Below are positions 25,586 to 36,132 of a stretch of DNA of 64,000 nucleotides, piece by piece. The DNA is from Spongilla lacustris. Taxonomy: Eukaryota; Porifera; Demospongiae; Spongillida; Spongillidae. The notes below the pieces were generated by a model. The model worked only from the letters and a program-made list of their open reading frames with translations. It searched no databases and was not told where the DNA came from. The stretch spans positions 12,957,150 through 13,021,149 of the forward strand of contig OX442417.1 of assembly GCA_949361645.1 (NCBI GenBank). The letters are read 5' to 3'. Made by a program: the position numbers and the translations under genes. Each line of letters starts with the position of its first letter. The stretch's first letter is position 1.

Positions 25586-25797
25586 GACGTACGAAAAGAA
25601 GTCCCAATTAATGACGATGAGATATTCATAGCTGAACGCCACAAAGCGGTGGATCCAATCACTAGAGTGAATCACGAATAATGACGAATTGCTGTCAACA
25701 TCAATGAGAATGTAAAGTACCTTGAAGACACAGACCTGCTAAAATTTAGGTGTGATGCTGGGGACACAGTTTTAGCTGATCATGAGCGTTCATAGGC
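25586..25797 (+). other. Coding-like fragment in element C, not identified
   Basis: One frame reads RKEVPINDDEIFIAERHKAV, two stops, then RIAVNINENVKYLEDTDLLK to DHERS and stop. It is a plausible decayed exon of element C upstream of its zinc domains, but I recognise no family. A G/C homopolymer patch at 25800-25870 follows. Confidence 0.25.
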
Positions 25798-26016
25798 GGC
25801 CGGAGGGGGCGCCCAGGGGGCCTTAGCCCCCCCCCCCCCCCCCCCCCAGGCTATGGCGCCCCCCACCTCCAATCCCTAATCCACAACATGCGGAGCATAA
25901 TTTGTTTGCCCCTCCCCTCGATAGATGCTGGGGCTCGTTTAAGCAAATGGACTTTCAATATTCGCCCTTGACTGTAGTTGTTGCATATTTGTGAATAATT
26001 GTACCAATAATAGCAG

Positions 26017-27035
26017 CCAAATGGATTACCACATCCAGCAGCTTACTATACACTGCAGGATTTGCGGAAGGCGGGTGATAGATCATCGTGGCAAATGCAT
26101 GTACACAGTTTACAAGTGCAAGGAACTTGCTGAAAGTCTGCAGCATGCACTTGCAATAAATGTAAACGATGATAGTGCTGCGGCTGCTGCCACGCACCCT
26201 GAATGCGTTTGCAAACACTGCAAGATGACTATAGACAGGGTCATCTAAGCCCGCAGCATATATAGGTGTCCCTAAGAAGCACATTGTCCCTTTTCAGTGG
26301 CATGCTCACAAAGCTGAAGGATGCATAGTATGAAATAAGGTTCATATATAATTATGCACGTTGAAATTTACAAAATCAGATTTGTGAGCACTTTCACAAA
26401 ACCAGCATATAGGGGGGAGAATTTTGAAGTCCATTTGCCAAAGTGGTGTCTTATGAGCAACCCCCTTTGGGACTGTATGGTGCCCCCCCCCCCCCCCCCC
26501 CTACTTCTAATAAAAGTTAAAGTATTACTAGGAACATGCCCCCCCCCCCCCCCCCCACTGGTTGAATTGCCCAAAAGTGGACAGCACCCCCCCCCCCCCC
26601 CCCCCCCCCCCACTGGTTCAATCGGCTGAAAGCGGAGAGCCCCCCCCCCCCCCGTAGTCACATTCGGCTATCAAATGGCTCCCCTGTGCCCTATCCTGCC
26701 CCCCCCCCCCCCCCGTTGTCACATTCGGCTGTCAAATGGCTCCCCCCTGCCCTATCCTGGCCCCCCCCCTCCCCCTTCCAGAAATGCTGGGGGTGCCCAT
26801 GTGTGTGGCCAAGCACACTGGTCAAACATATTCAGGTCATTCCATCAGCTACTGTAACTGATCCTGGCTGTCCCAGGCCACCAGTAGCACATGACAATTT
26901 GTTGGAATGCCCTATCTGTTTGGAGATCCTTTCTCAGCCAATTGAGCTGCCATGCAGTTTTCTTGCTTGTGCTGAATATGTCATTGAATGGCTAAAAGTC
27001 TCAGGTACTGTTTTGTGCCCATGCTGCCACTAAGC
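26017..27035 (+). pseudogene. RAG1-N-terminal-like protein in element C, CRICG and RING parts
   Basis: After an AATAGCAG acceptor, 26021-26248 reads MDYHIQQLTIHCRICGRRVI, then YTVYKCKELAESLQHALAIN, THPECVCKHCKMTI and a stop. Vertebrate RAG1 has the same plan ahead of its RING: CRICG, a hydrophobic stretch ending ID/IN, then HPxxxCxxC. After about 640 bases broken by C-runs, 26890-27035 reads LLECPICLEILSQPIELPC, LACAEYVIEWLKVSG and VLCPCCH, a RING-like C-rich domain. The His ligand expected two residues after PC is missing. Element B then interrupts the sequence, and the last zinc motif lies at 28928. The stop after CPCCH and the C-runs indicate a dead copy. Confidence 0.72.
26484..26775. repeat. 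Poly-C runs and tandem segments inside element C
   Basis: Six C-runs of about 9-28 bases alternate with two repeated phrases. One is ACTGGTTGAATTGCCCAAAA with its variant ACTGGTTCAATCGGCTGAAA. The other is GTCACATTCGGCTRTCAAAT plus GGCTCCCC, present twice. This separates the CRICG and RING parts of the pseudogene. Confidence 0.85.
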
Positions 27036-27047
27036 TTGCGGCTGGCT

Positions 27048-28909
27048 CACGGTTGTTCGGAGTTGGAAACTAGGTTGCGTATTAAGAACATACGGTACGG
27101 GCTCTTAACACAACTTTTAATGAGCTCATTATCGCAGTCGTTTTATCGTACCTTTTCAGAGGTCTATTTCTTACTGTATTAACACTCTTATTAAAAACCA
27201 AATATAGTTTCCACATCTTCTAACATTCCTCTTCTAAAATATGTCTGCATGTGTTGATCTCATGTCGTCTAATGTGTCAGTAAACAAGGATGTCATGACA
27301 TTATGTGCGCGTGTATTGGAATATGACCTTCAGTTGTGGATGTTGTACGGGCAGCTCCCGCAAGAACTCAGGGTAAGCCTGGCGTTTTCGTAAAGAGAAA
27401 AGATGGGGGCACAAGGCTATGTATACCAAAAGACGAGAACGATAATTTTTCTCTTGCTGTGATATGTGCATTTTCATGAATAAATGACACGCTTGCGACT
27501 TAATATGTAGGGCAAATGGATTACCGCATCAAGCAACTTGGTAGAATGTGTAAGAAAAGAGTGGTTGTATATCAGTGTAAGGAGGTGGCAGAACAGCTTC
27601 TTATAGCTCAGTATCAGTCAACATAAACGATGATGTACCACAACTCAGTCTCAAAAATGAAGGGTGTTCCAAAAAAATAAAAAAATAAAAATAAAAAACC
27701 TGTCACCTCTGGCTAGCTCACTGAGCTCAGGAGTGTTAGGTACAAGTAATATTATTAAAGATGTACATTTGAATAACATGGCATATACTATTCACCTCAT
27801 AACAAGTATCAAAGGCAGACGAAAACATCACCACACCCATGCATTAATCGCAGGAGTACTTATCCGACACATACATGTACATCAACTGTACACTGTCCTG
27901 ATTGTCCTGGGCCCCCACTGGCATCCTCTGTGTTTGGAACTCCTCTCACAGCCAGTAGCCCATGCAATACACTTGTTTGTGCTAAGTGCATCATCATGCG
28001 GCTGACAACGTCAGCCAGTAAATGGTGTCAGTGCTGCCGCTTAGAAAAGCCCATGTCTCCATCACAAGTGAAATGTGCACCAGAATTAATACTGCTGCTT
28101 CTGAGTGATGTGATGGCTCACTGCGTAGCCAGTACATTTGAAGTTGATCTCCCTACCAGAAAGCAGTCCTCCTAGCTGATGAGTGCCTCTTGCAAGTCCC
28201 TACCTGTGGAACAGTTAGGTTTGTCAACTATTCTTTTTTTAGTTAATAGTATTTTCCAACATGAGGTAACTACAGGATTTGGCCTACTTGGGGACCATGC
28301 AAAGTTCAGCGGGTTCACCCAGTACCACACCATACGAGTACCACACCATGCATGAATGTCAAGCTCTAACGACTTGTGTTCATATAGTAAAGCACCACTT
28401 TCTAACACTTAGTACAACATCACTTCAGTTGTACCACCACCCAAAAAGATAAAACAATAACAACTCTTTATCAACGCTCGAAAACCGCTAAAAAAATGGC
28501 TAGTTTTGTTCGTGTATAACTTCGTAAAAATTATCGTTCTCGATTAGCCTACACAAAAAAACGGTACACACATGCCTTAGCTGTACCTTCCACGTTGGTT
28601 TTTCGGTGTTTCTTGCTGGAGGTCGTGGGAAATCCATTCTTTCTGAGGGGTGTTCTTTTGAGGTAGGCCGTTGTCGAAGGCCACAGTTCTTCGTGGGAGT
28701 GCGGCCCGAGCACGGGATAAGCACCATACAAAGTGCACAGGTCACAGTACTACACCGTGCAATAAACTTGTCAATAGGACATGTGTTTTGCTGTACATTC
28801 CAAAGGTCATTTCGTTGTCGGGGTGGTTGCTAAGGGATGACGCAAGTACGTTTCAATATTACTTTTCTAAACCTAGTTTCCAATGTTTCAATGGAATTGA
28901 ACAACCGTG
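27048..28909 (+). mobile_element. N-RAG-type transposon (element B), TSD GGCT
   Basis: Left end CACGGTTGTTCGGAGTTGGA, right end GGAATTGAACAACCGTG, flanked by GGCT at 27044-27047 and 28910-28913. It interrupts element C between its RING exon and last zinc motif. Its inner sequence mirrors element A over nearly its whole length, so A and B form an inverted repeat of about 1.9-kb arms with a 1.47-kb spacer. Confidence 0.88.
27241..28200 (+). pseudogene. RAG1-N-terminal-like protein, copy in element B
   Basis: Exon 1 (27241-27372) is open and nearly identical to that of element A (VNKDVMT for VNKEVMT, LWMLYG for LWLLYG), with a GTAAGC donor. Exon 2 (from 27512, after ATATGTAG) reads MDYRIKQLGRMCKKRVVVYQ then CKEVAEQLL. 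It lacks the VDHREKRRY stretch kept in element A, and the following SVNINDDVPQLSL is in another frame. The RING-like exon keeps HPLCLELLSQPV in one frame and PCNTLVCAKCIIMRL plus KWCQCC in another, then KCAPELILLLLSDVMAH. The frame break falls between the two halves of the RING, as in element A. It is a decayed copy sharing an ancestor with A. Confidence 0.7.
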
Positions 28910-28927
28910 GGCTTCTGATTTCAATTA

Positions 28928-29086
28928 TTGCTAAATGACGTTTTGGTCCACTGCCCTTCCTGTGGCAGGGATATGAGAACTGGTGTATTTGTTGGTCATG
29001 AGTGCACCAGTTCACCTACAAGAAGTGAAGTAAATATGGCAGCTGATGTTCTTAGGCATGTGGTCCCCAACAGTCCCCCTGGTTAA
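28928..29086 (+). pseudogene. RAG1-N-terminal-like protein in element C, final zinc motif and stop
   Basis: Continues the element C gene after the insertion of B: LLNDVLVHCPSCGRDMRTGV, FVGHECTSSPTRSEVNMAAD, then VLRHVVPNSPPG and TAA. The CxxC and later H/C pattern takes the place of the zinc finger that follows the RING in RAG1. The copy in element D ends at the aligned point (SENTGG and stop). The protein therefore seems to end naturally here, without a RAG1-like catalytic core. Confidence 0.65.
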
Positions 29087-29724
29087 AGTCCCTACAGGAG
29101 GCAGAGTTAAGTTACAACACCATGCACGACAAGGTTCAAAGACTACTGTGCATAGTCAAGCAACACTTTTTAACTCTTCACACTGCACCTCACATACCAC
29201 CACCAAAAAATGAGAAAGCAGCAACTTTGTTTCGTTCCCCCGCAGGCCCTACATGTGTATATCGTACACACGTACACGGCATGACTATACGCGCGTAAAA
29301 AATGCCATTGTTTGGTGACACAGAACTTCCCCAGAATTATCGTTCTCGATTTCAGAAAAGAATACAAGGGTTCTTTAAGGACTTAGCTTTACCTGGCAAG
29401 TCGGCTTTTTGGCCTTTTTTGCGCCGTTTGGCGAATATACTTCACCTGCTGCGACATATTAGTTTCAAGCGGTTCGCTTTCGAGACCCAGGGCACAACGC
29501 AGAAATGTACACCGAGCACGTGATTGCTAAAGTGCAAAGAGTGAAGGTCATTGGCGTATGTTCTGCTATTAACATGTTTGTTAAACTTGTTGGTACCTTG
29601 TACAGCTGCAAATTCCAAAGGTCATTACGTTGTCGGGGTGGTTGCTATGGGATGACGCAAGTACCTTTCAATTTTACTTTATTGAACTTTATTTCCAACA
29701 TTTCTACGAGCGCAAACAACCGTG

Positions 29725-30215
29725 TCTTACGCGCAACTGGTCCATTCTATTACCGGAACATTCGACACCGACAACATACATATACATAGGTCCAGCGGAT
29801 CACGTGATACTAATGTTTTATTAATTTGGTTGGCAAGTGTGTACATATGCTAATGGACGGCGTATCACTGGTATAGCCGTATAGGGGTCAAAGCCCTAGC
29901 CAGCTCACACCTGGCTGATGTTGCACGATGACGCGAAGCTTGGATGATAGCTAAGCCAGACCTGACGGTTCTATTCTTTCTGGTCACTGCAAATGCATGG
30001 CTGGGTAAGTGTTTAACCTTTCTTGCTTCCTAAACGAGAACACAGTCAGGACGAAGTCTAATACATCATTGCTGGGTCTGGGGACCCGAAGGATGTTTAC
30101 TAGTAGGTTTTCCTGAGCGTAAACTGACACAGTGAAACTGAAGCGCTCGATCCCACATGAGAATGACACATACATACAAGATACAATATATAGTCACCAC
30201 AGATCCGCTGGGCAT
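29725..30215. other. Spacer, no gene seen
   Basis: No coding-like frame. ATTTGGTTGGCAA at 29824 also occurs beside the other dispersed copy at 7671, hinting that the 7.7-kb and 30.2-kb repeats are part of a larger unit. Confidence 0.45.
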
Positions 30216-30350
30216 CCAGTAGTTGGGCGTAGCCCGACCATACGCCACGGTCTGCTACGGCCAACCAGTTCTACCTTTTATCCATTTCTGTTGTCAGGGA
30301 TGATTCTTAGATGTAATACGATAAAATCCAAGGCTAGAACGTTCACCATG
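30216..30350 (-). repeat. Dispersed repeat, copy B (inverse of 7871-8008)
   Basis: Inverted copy of the 7.9-kb segment with few differences by eye, for example a missing TTC after GTCAGGG. No terminal repeats were found. Confidence 0.75.
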
Positions 30351-30745
30351 GCGACTTTTACACGCACAGCAACTACCAACCATTTCTAAGGCACGGACAT
30401 ATTGAAAAGGCATAGCGAGCGCGCGCTGTTTTAAAGCTTGCATGGATACCCAGTGCTGCGCCATCACTAGTTTTGTACGTTTTGTCTGTCTTGAAGTACT
30501 CTTCGTTTCAGAGCCGTTGTGGCATAGATTATTGACGGAGGGATTGGAAACATGCAGCTCACGTGATCCGTAGAGGCATTTTTGTGCTCTGACTCTCATA
30601 CGTGTAACGCTTGCTATTGTTGCTAACACCTCTAAGCTACAAGGAATCACTGTACCATACATTATAGAGTAGAAGGATAGGAAACGGAGTCAATTAACAC
30701 AACGCAGTCCGCATAGTTCTCGTACTCATGCCACAAAAGCGTTCT

Positions 30746-31012
30746 TTACATTCCCACCTTTAATAGAGGAAGGTCTTTGAGTGGAATGGAGATAGGAAAC
30801 AAGCTCACTTTATCCAACGGGATGCACACTGACAGCGCAAATGGGCCATCCTTTGTCTTCCTCTTCGTTCTACAATGCAGCCTAAACTTCGAGTGCCCAG
30901 TCCTATTCATCAGGTCTATGGAGACATGAAGTGGTACCTTGTTTACTCCCCGTACGAAGCTTGTTACACAAAAACCAAAATGCGTTGCTGTGTAAAATAC
31001 ACTTCCTAGCAT
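30746..31012 (-). CDS. Coding-like open frame of 88 codons, unrecognised
   Basis: ATG at 31012 opens MLGSVFYTATHFGFCVTSFV and continues VNKVPLHVSIDLMNRTGHSK, RLHCRTKRKTKDGPFALSVC and IPLDKVSLFPISIPLKDLPL to the stop. The composition (basic patch KRKTKD, alternating hydrophobic strands) looks protein-like, and no member of a known family comes to mind. It lies inside the element at 30663-31695, so it may be a captured or element-encoded fragment. Confidence 0.25.
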   Translation of the reverse strand: MLGSVFYTATHFGFCVTSFVRGVNKVPLHVSIDLMNRTGHSKFRLHCRTKRKTKDGPFALSVCIPLDKVSLFPISIPLKDLPLLKVGM

Positions 31013-31360
31013 GTATACTCAATATGGCCCTGACCACTATGAAGATACGCCCGCAACACGCCACAGTTTGACCTCCTATGACAGGAATTAGTTTTTTGGC
31101 CCTCACACGTACAATAAGAATCTGGCGTAGGGAAAACATACACCATGTTGTGTATACGTAGTTTCACGAAAGCTACACGAAAAAACCTTCCAAGACGATT
31201 GAAACCAATGCGTTTGGATTCAGGACACCGCAGTTCTAATTTATAAGTGAATACTACAAACGCGCGTATCTACCACTGTATGCATATGCTTCTAATAAAA
31301 CTTACATCAACGTGATCAGCGTTTACAAATCTATTGGAATATTGTCTCAAAACTTCTTTA

Positions 31361-31560
31361 CACGGCCAATTCTTACGCTAAGTGAATCAGATCCGCTACC
31401 CAAAGGTCGTGATTCAGCCGTGAAGCGGACTTAATTTCCAATAGAATTCAATAGTATTCGGAACAAGGTCAGTAAATTTCAGGAAATTAAGTCCGCTTCA
31501 TGACTGAATCACGACCTTTGGGTAGCGGATCTGATTCACGTAGCGTAAGAATTGGCCGTG
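31361..31560. mobile_element. 200-bp hairpin MITE
   Basis: A nearly perfect inverted repeat with arms of about 78 bases (CACGGCCAATTCTTACGCTA, GATCCGCTACCCAAAGGTCG, GCGGACTTAATTTCC) around a 45-base loop. A diverged half copy lies at 32749-32870. The flanks share only TA or a poor CTT-type match, so its TSD is unclear. Confidence 0.75.
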
Positions 31561-31695
31561 TACCTCTTCAAATTCTGGTTATCGTTTTGGGGGAGTAACG
31601 TTTCACACTCAATTAACGACTATGCGGACTACGCGGCAAAATATCTATAGCAGTCTTTGGCTCACGTGATTTGTTTCCTATCCTTCTACTCTATA

Positions 31696-32070
31696 GTCTA
31701 TGACTGTACCAAGTGAGATTGAGTTGTATGACACCATCACCATGTATATCTAGAGACATAACGTGTCCCTCAAGCCACAAAACATACCATATTTATGAAC
31801 TCTGCCCTAGGGCCTATAGGATGTACAAACCGCGTATGAATACGATTTTGTGCTAACGCCATTGACAGTAGCACAATGAGTGTCAAACCATTAAACCGGT
31901 GATAGGTCCAAAGTAGGGATATCAATCTAATCAATATAGGCCGTTAGCCTTTTTTAGGCCGGTGAAAGACTAAGGCCAACCACGTGATAGGATGTACATG
32001 TATACCATCGTATTGAGTACTTTGGGTTCCTATAGATCTGCCGACCTTAATCTAGTAATTGAGTTCGCCG
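31696..32070. other. Upstream region of the 32149 gene
   Basis: No coding sequence or recognisable repeat; it ends in the TATA box at 32071. Confidence 0.45.
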
Positions 32071-32078
32071 TATAAAAT
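32071..32078 (+). promoter_or_regulatory. TATA box (TATAAAAT) of the secreted-protein gene
   Basis: TATAAAAT lies 78 bases before the ATG at 32149. That spacing leaves room for a start site near 32100 and a short 5' UTR, in which a GCAAC/GTATCTTC phrase is partly repeated. Confidence 0.5.
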
Positions 32079-32148
32079 AGATACGCTGCAAGCCTGCAAC
32101 GTATCTTCGGGGCCTGCAGCGCATCTTCGCGGGAAGTAATTCAGCATC

Positions 32149-32523
32149 ATGTTCTCAAGCCGTAGTCTGTGTCTCTTTGTGGCGGTGTCGATGGCGTTAT
32201 ACAACTCAATCTCTCTTGGCACAGTGATTCCTCGCAGCGCGCCTGATAATGTGAATGGATCTGCGCCCTCAAACGCGAGCGGAGATCCTTTCGTGAACTA
32301 CATTTGCCAAGTTATAGCGATTCTATCAGACGGCTCTCTGAACAATACTAATTGCACTGCGCCCGAAGTCGAAGTGGGATACGACAGTATTGTAATCACA
32401 CCAAATAAGGAAGAACTGAACTGCACGGCTACGGAGATAAGTACGAGAGAAGAATACGCAGCTCTGCTGCCGCCTGACTGCAGACAGTACATCATCACCG
32501 CCAAGCTGTGCAAAGGTTGCTGA
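32149..32523 (+). CDS. Small secreted Cys-rich glycoprotein, unrecognised
   Basis: A single uninterrupted frame of 124 residues with an ATG start. Residues 1-24 (basic SSR, then LCLFVAVSMALYNSISLG) form a convincing signal peptide. The mature part has six cysteines: one in FVNYICQVI, one each in NTNC and ELNC, one in LPPDC, and two in LCKGC at the very end. Several NxS/T sites (NGS, NAS, NNT, NCT twice) suggest N-glycosylation. It is probably exported and disulfide-bonded. A TATA box lies 78 bases upstream. No family is recognised; it could be a lineage-specific secreted protein. Intact frame, signal peptide and TATA together make it one of the most believable genes here. Confidence 0.6.
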   Translation: MFSSRSLCLFVAVSMALYNSISLGTVIPRSAPDNVNGSAPSNASGDPFVNYICQVIAILSDGSLNNTNCTAPEVEVGYDSIVITPNKEELNCTATEISTREEYAALLPPDCRQYIITAKLCKGC

Positions 32524-34433
32524 ATCGATCGACGAAAATTCGAAGATGCAACTATTGTAAAAATGCATGTTTTATTTGCATTGGTATTGTACATGTATTT
32601 TGTCAGCTGATATGTATATTGCGACCACGATAAAACAAATATTCGTGAAATGGTCGGTCTGTATTACAAGTTCCACGCTGAATCACGAAACAAATAAGTA
32701 TAGCGATCATACGCAGTTGACACGGAACATCGAATATTATCTGTAGCTGTACACGACCAATTCTTAAGCTACATCCGCTAAGGTGGGTGATTCAGCCGTA
32801 AGGCGGGCTTAATTTCCAATGGTCCAGAATCCAATAGTATCCGGAATAATCTATAGACCTTATTCGACCGCAATATGAATATACATGTATAAATGTCACA
32901 CGCTCGTCCCATCAATTACATCACGCGACACGAAGTTCACTAAAGGCGAGTGAGTTCAGGAACTATCAGCGATCACTTTTCAAGGCCTATAACTTTCATA
33001 CAAGGTTGGTTCCGTTCTTTTCTATCAATTTGGTGATCCGCGTGGTGCGAGGTTATAGTTTGCCGTCCCTGTATTGAAAACAATCTTGTAATCCCTCTGG
33101 CCCTCTGTGAAAAGGGTAAAAAGGAACACCATCGAGGTAAATAAGCTCTCTATCATACCGTGGGTGTAATAGGACTGATTTGACTTCACCTCGTTTTTTT
33201 TTAATTATAACATAATCAAGACAAGGCATTTTAATGACTTCTACTGTGAGCCCATTTTTGTAAAGATAGAACACGGAACGGTAGCACCAAGCAGAATCCA
33301 CGTGTAGTGATGTCTGGTGGGTGTATTGAGATATAAAGCATGTTAACACAGTGTAGGGTTGTTGAGATTCTGCGCCTCATTTGTGGAGTTGAGCTGTCAT
33401 GATTTACACAGCCCTTGGGATATGCCTCGAAGAAAACACTTAGTGGGCCGGCCAAACGTCTCTTGAAGTACTGTATGGGTCTGTGGTTACCCCTAGTATA
33501 CCAAGCTTCTCTTTATAGCGTAACTTTCCCACCGTATCAATTAAGCTGAATCCGACAGTTCAGCCATATTCGTGCATCTCATTAACGGCGACGCCTATCA
33601 ATATAGTATCTCATTAACGGCGACGCCTTTCCAATTATGTCACATCCATGTCACACATTAATATATTCATATTTGCAGTCGATATAGCATTTGGGCGCAT
33701 CACTTGGCTTTTTAATTGCATTCCAATGTGCCGACCTATTTTCGCCAGACATTTATACGTCTGGGTACGAGACTAACTCGAGCTGCGCTTATAAAATGGT
33801 CTTTTCTTGTTTGGCACAAACTGCTCAGCTCAGACTTTGGCTGCATTTTTCGTTTTGTTCTTGTGATGCCATTCAATGTGCTATAGTCTTCCCAGGAGCC
33901 GAACGGCTCGTGGCAACCAAGCTTTGCCTAGCTGTATCTGCATATATACGGCGTACCATTTCTCCTTCGATGTATGAACCTTGAAATGAAGATATAGACC
34001 AATGATGAGTTTGTGCTACTGCTAAACCTTCGCAATGGCTCCTCGGGCTCGGGATAGTAGTCCGGGTTCGAAACAGGTTTGAGTCGCTGAGCAGTAGTCG
34101 GGCGGGCCCTACTACCGCGTTTGGTCGAGTATAGGGTTCGCCCGACTAGCTGACCGGATGATGGTACATGGTATACCCACAGGTATAGGCAGAGATAATA
34201 TATCAGTTATCTCTGCATGGTATATAGGGAATCATTTTAATCGACAGAAATGCATGCCGGAGTTACAACTTACAAGCTTGACGGGCTTCGTCGCCGGTTA
34301 ATGTACAATCATGTCCTTTTTTTTTTTGCTTCCCGAAGTGTTACTAGTACTCGTTTTGACGAGGAGATACAACATCGTCTGTCAGCAGCCATATACTAAA
34401 TTTAGTACTAGATATATTCTTGTAGGCCCGTTG
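32524..34433. other. Intergenic DNA with a half MITE
   Basis: Bases 32749-32870 are a diverged left half of the 31361 hairpin MITE. A minus-strand frame at 33053-33349 (SLHVDSAWCYRSVFYLYKNG, then IYLDGVPFYPFHRGPEGLQ) looks weakly protein-like but has no start or homologue that I can name. Bases 33651-33676 repeat the last part of the UBE2D upstream region without the exon. Confidence 0.4.
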
Positions 34434-34503
34434 TCTCGTTCCCAGACCCACATACGCAGCAGCGGAGGATAATATCACATATCGGACTGGGGACGAGACG
34501 AGG
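34434..34503. mobile_element. Short hairpin repeat with GTCTCGTTCCCAG ends
   Basis: TCTCGTTCCCAGACC at the left pairs with GGACTGGGGACGAGA at the right. Related single ends occur at 6728, 8033 and 53150, so this is a dispersed family. Confidence 0.45.
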
Positions 34504-34947
34504 TAGGGCCGGGCGTAATGTACGTACGTATACATGTACATGCATCCTTTTTCTTTTTCTACACCTGTATTATGTACGAATAGGCCTATAGTTTTTTTTA
34601 AAGATAACTCTCGACTGTTGAATTTTTCCAGGAAAATATTTATACAACAAATGTTTCTGTGTGACTGATCTGTATTTGTACTCATAGCTATAGAGGTCTG
34701 TTGTGTAGATGTGAACAGCACATTATACATGTAGAACTGTTGTTGTCTACCAAGTAGAGGCTTATTTTTCATAGATACCGGCACACATACTATTAATAAA
34801 GATTGCACCGATAAATTAAAGTGTATGTTTTGCAATGTGTGGATCATAGTCAAGTGTGTGATGGTATGATGATAGTGGTGATGGTGTGATGATGGTGTGT
34901 TATGCTCTCTCACAATACCAATACCAACTTCCTAGCTTATTTTACAG

Positions 34948-35372
34948 GAACTTCATGACTTGGGACGTGACCCACCTGCTCAATGTTCTGCCGGACCAGT
35001 TGGAGATAACTGTAAATAGTGAGTCATGTTGTGAGGGTTTGGGGGTTCCTTGAGTGGTGTTACTTACTGTAGTCAGTTAAGCAAATGTGCAGCGGAGTAT
35101 GATTGTGCATTATATGGAAACAAATGGCACTTTATACTGAATATTCATTCCTGGTATTGGGCTGGATAAATTGGTATGATACGTTTTGCTTGAGTGCATT
35201 ATTGCAGCATTACAACTAGGATCCAATTTCAATTTCTCATCTAGTATATTATTTATAAATGTGTTCGCATACATGCATGTACTTGTATTTACTTCTGTAG
35301 AAGATGGGAAAATTAATTCATTTCTCTCTGTTCCTTGTAGTGTTTCAATGGCAAGCCACAATCATAGGACCG
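34948..35372 (+). pseudogene. Truncated UBE2D-like gene, exons 2 and 3 only
   Basis: Exon 2 (34948-35011), after TTTTACAG, reads ELHDLGRDPPAQCSAGPVGD plus N. Exon 3 (35341-35372), after TTCCTTGTAG, reads (L)FQWQATIIGP, with a GTAAGC donor. These are residues 9-40 of a UBE2D (UbcH5)-class E2 enzyme, with the family's normal intron positions. UBE2D enzymes pass ubiquitin from E1 to E3 partners through a Cys in a later exon. No later exons follow before the sequence breaks at a CA microsatellite (35604-35750) and an inverted 5'-flank fragment (35783-35816), and no first exon is found upstream. The intron also resembles that of the second copy at 55-56 kb, so this is a partial segmental duplicate. 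Confidence 0.8.
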
Positions 35373-35601
35373 GTAAGCAGTTCTAGTGGTAGGAGCACAA
35401 CATGCCAATCCTGCATTGTGCAGTGTATTGTAGATGTACAGGGATGGTGCAGGCAGAAGAAATAGGGCCATGTGTTGTTTCATAAAGGCTTAGGAACATC
35501 CAATGCTGTGCAGTGCACAATAGGTAACCTAGGCCAGTTAGCAAGACATGTTCCACACTAGTTTCCCAACTACTATACACACCTCATTCCTGCTGAGGGT
35601 T

Positions 35602-35754
<153 letters not shown>

Positions 35755-36132
35755 GTAGGTGCGCGCGGGAATTAAGAGTATACTAAGCTGGTAGCCAGTA
35801 AGATTTTTTTGGATCTAGAAAGTTTAGGGAGTGCCCGTAAATGATGTCACGCTTTTTTATGATGTTTGAACTATACATATAAATGTTGTCCACATTTGTC
35901 ACAAAAGTAAGAAAAATCCCTCATACCCCAGCTTTTAATGATGTCATGTTTCCTTACACCATATACCCCCTCAACTATTAAATTTATTAAATTTATTTTG
36001 CACAGCAGCAGAATTGTCCGGTTTTTATCAATGAACTATTGATTCACATATGTACAATTTTAAATTATTTTATCTTGGCTTTGAATGTACATAATGATGC
36101 AAGCAGTGATTTTTAGCTTCATTCAAGTCTAG

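Larger units (their letters stand above)
23069..29724 (+). mobile_element. Outer N-RAG-type transposon (element C), TSD TCTT
   Basis: The left end CACGGATGTTTCGGATTGGA and the right end GCAAACAACCGTG are inverted, and both are flanked by TCTT (23065-23068, 29725-29728). Just inside the left end, AATGAGCTCATTATCG matches element B, proving common descent. The element is 6656 bp long only because elements A and B are inserted in it; without them it is about 2.87 kb. It encodes a RAG1-N-terminal-like protein (26017-27035 plus 28928-29086). Superfamilies with CAC-type ends and 4-bp TSDs include Chapaev, so that is my best guess. Confidence 0.85.
30663..31695. mobile_element. ~1-kb element with TATAGAGTAGAAGGATAGGAAAC ends
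   Basis: TATAGAGTAGAAGGATAGGA (plus AAC) at the left is repeated in perfect inverse at the right. GTCCGCATAG also recurs in inverse just inside both ends. A TA duplication is possible but cannot be told from the terminal TA. It contains the 200-bp hairpin at 31361 and the open frame at 30746-31012. Confidence 0.55.

Noticed and set aside
31361..31560. Membership of the 200-bp hairpin in the N-RAG transposon family because it also begins CACGG
   Set aside because: The match is only five bases, the following sequence differs, and the flanks show no 4-bp duplication.
33053..33455. Minus-strand frames that look weakly protein-like
   Set aside because: No ATG for the better stretch, no family, no splice support; insufficient to call a gene.
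34030..34145. Possible tRNA or tRNA-derived SINE (GGGTTCGAAAC, B-box-like)
   Set aside because: No matching A box at the right distance and no cloverleaf could be formed by eye.
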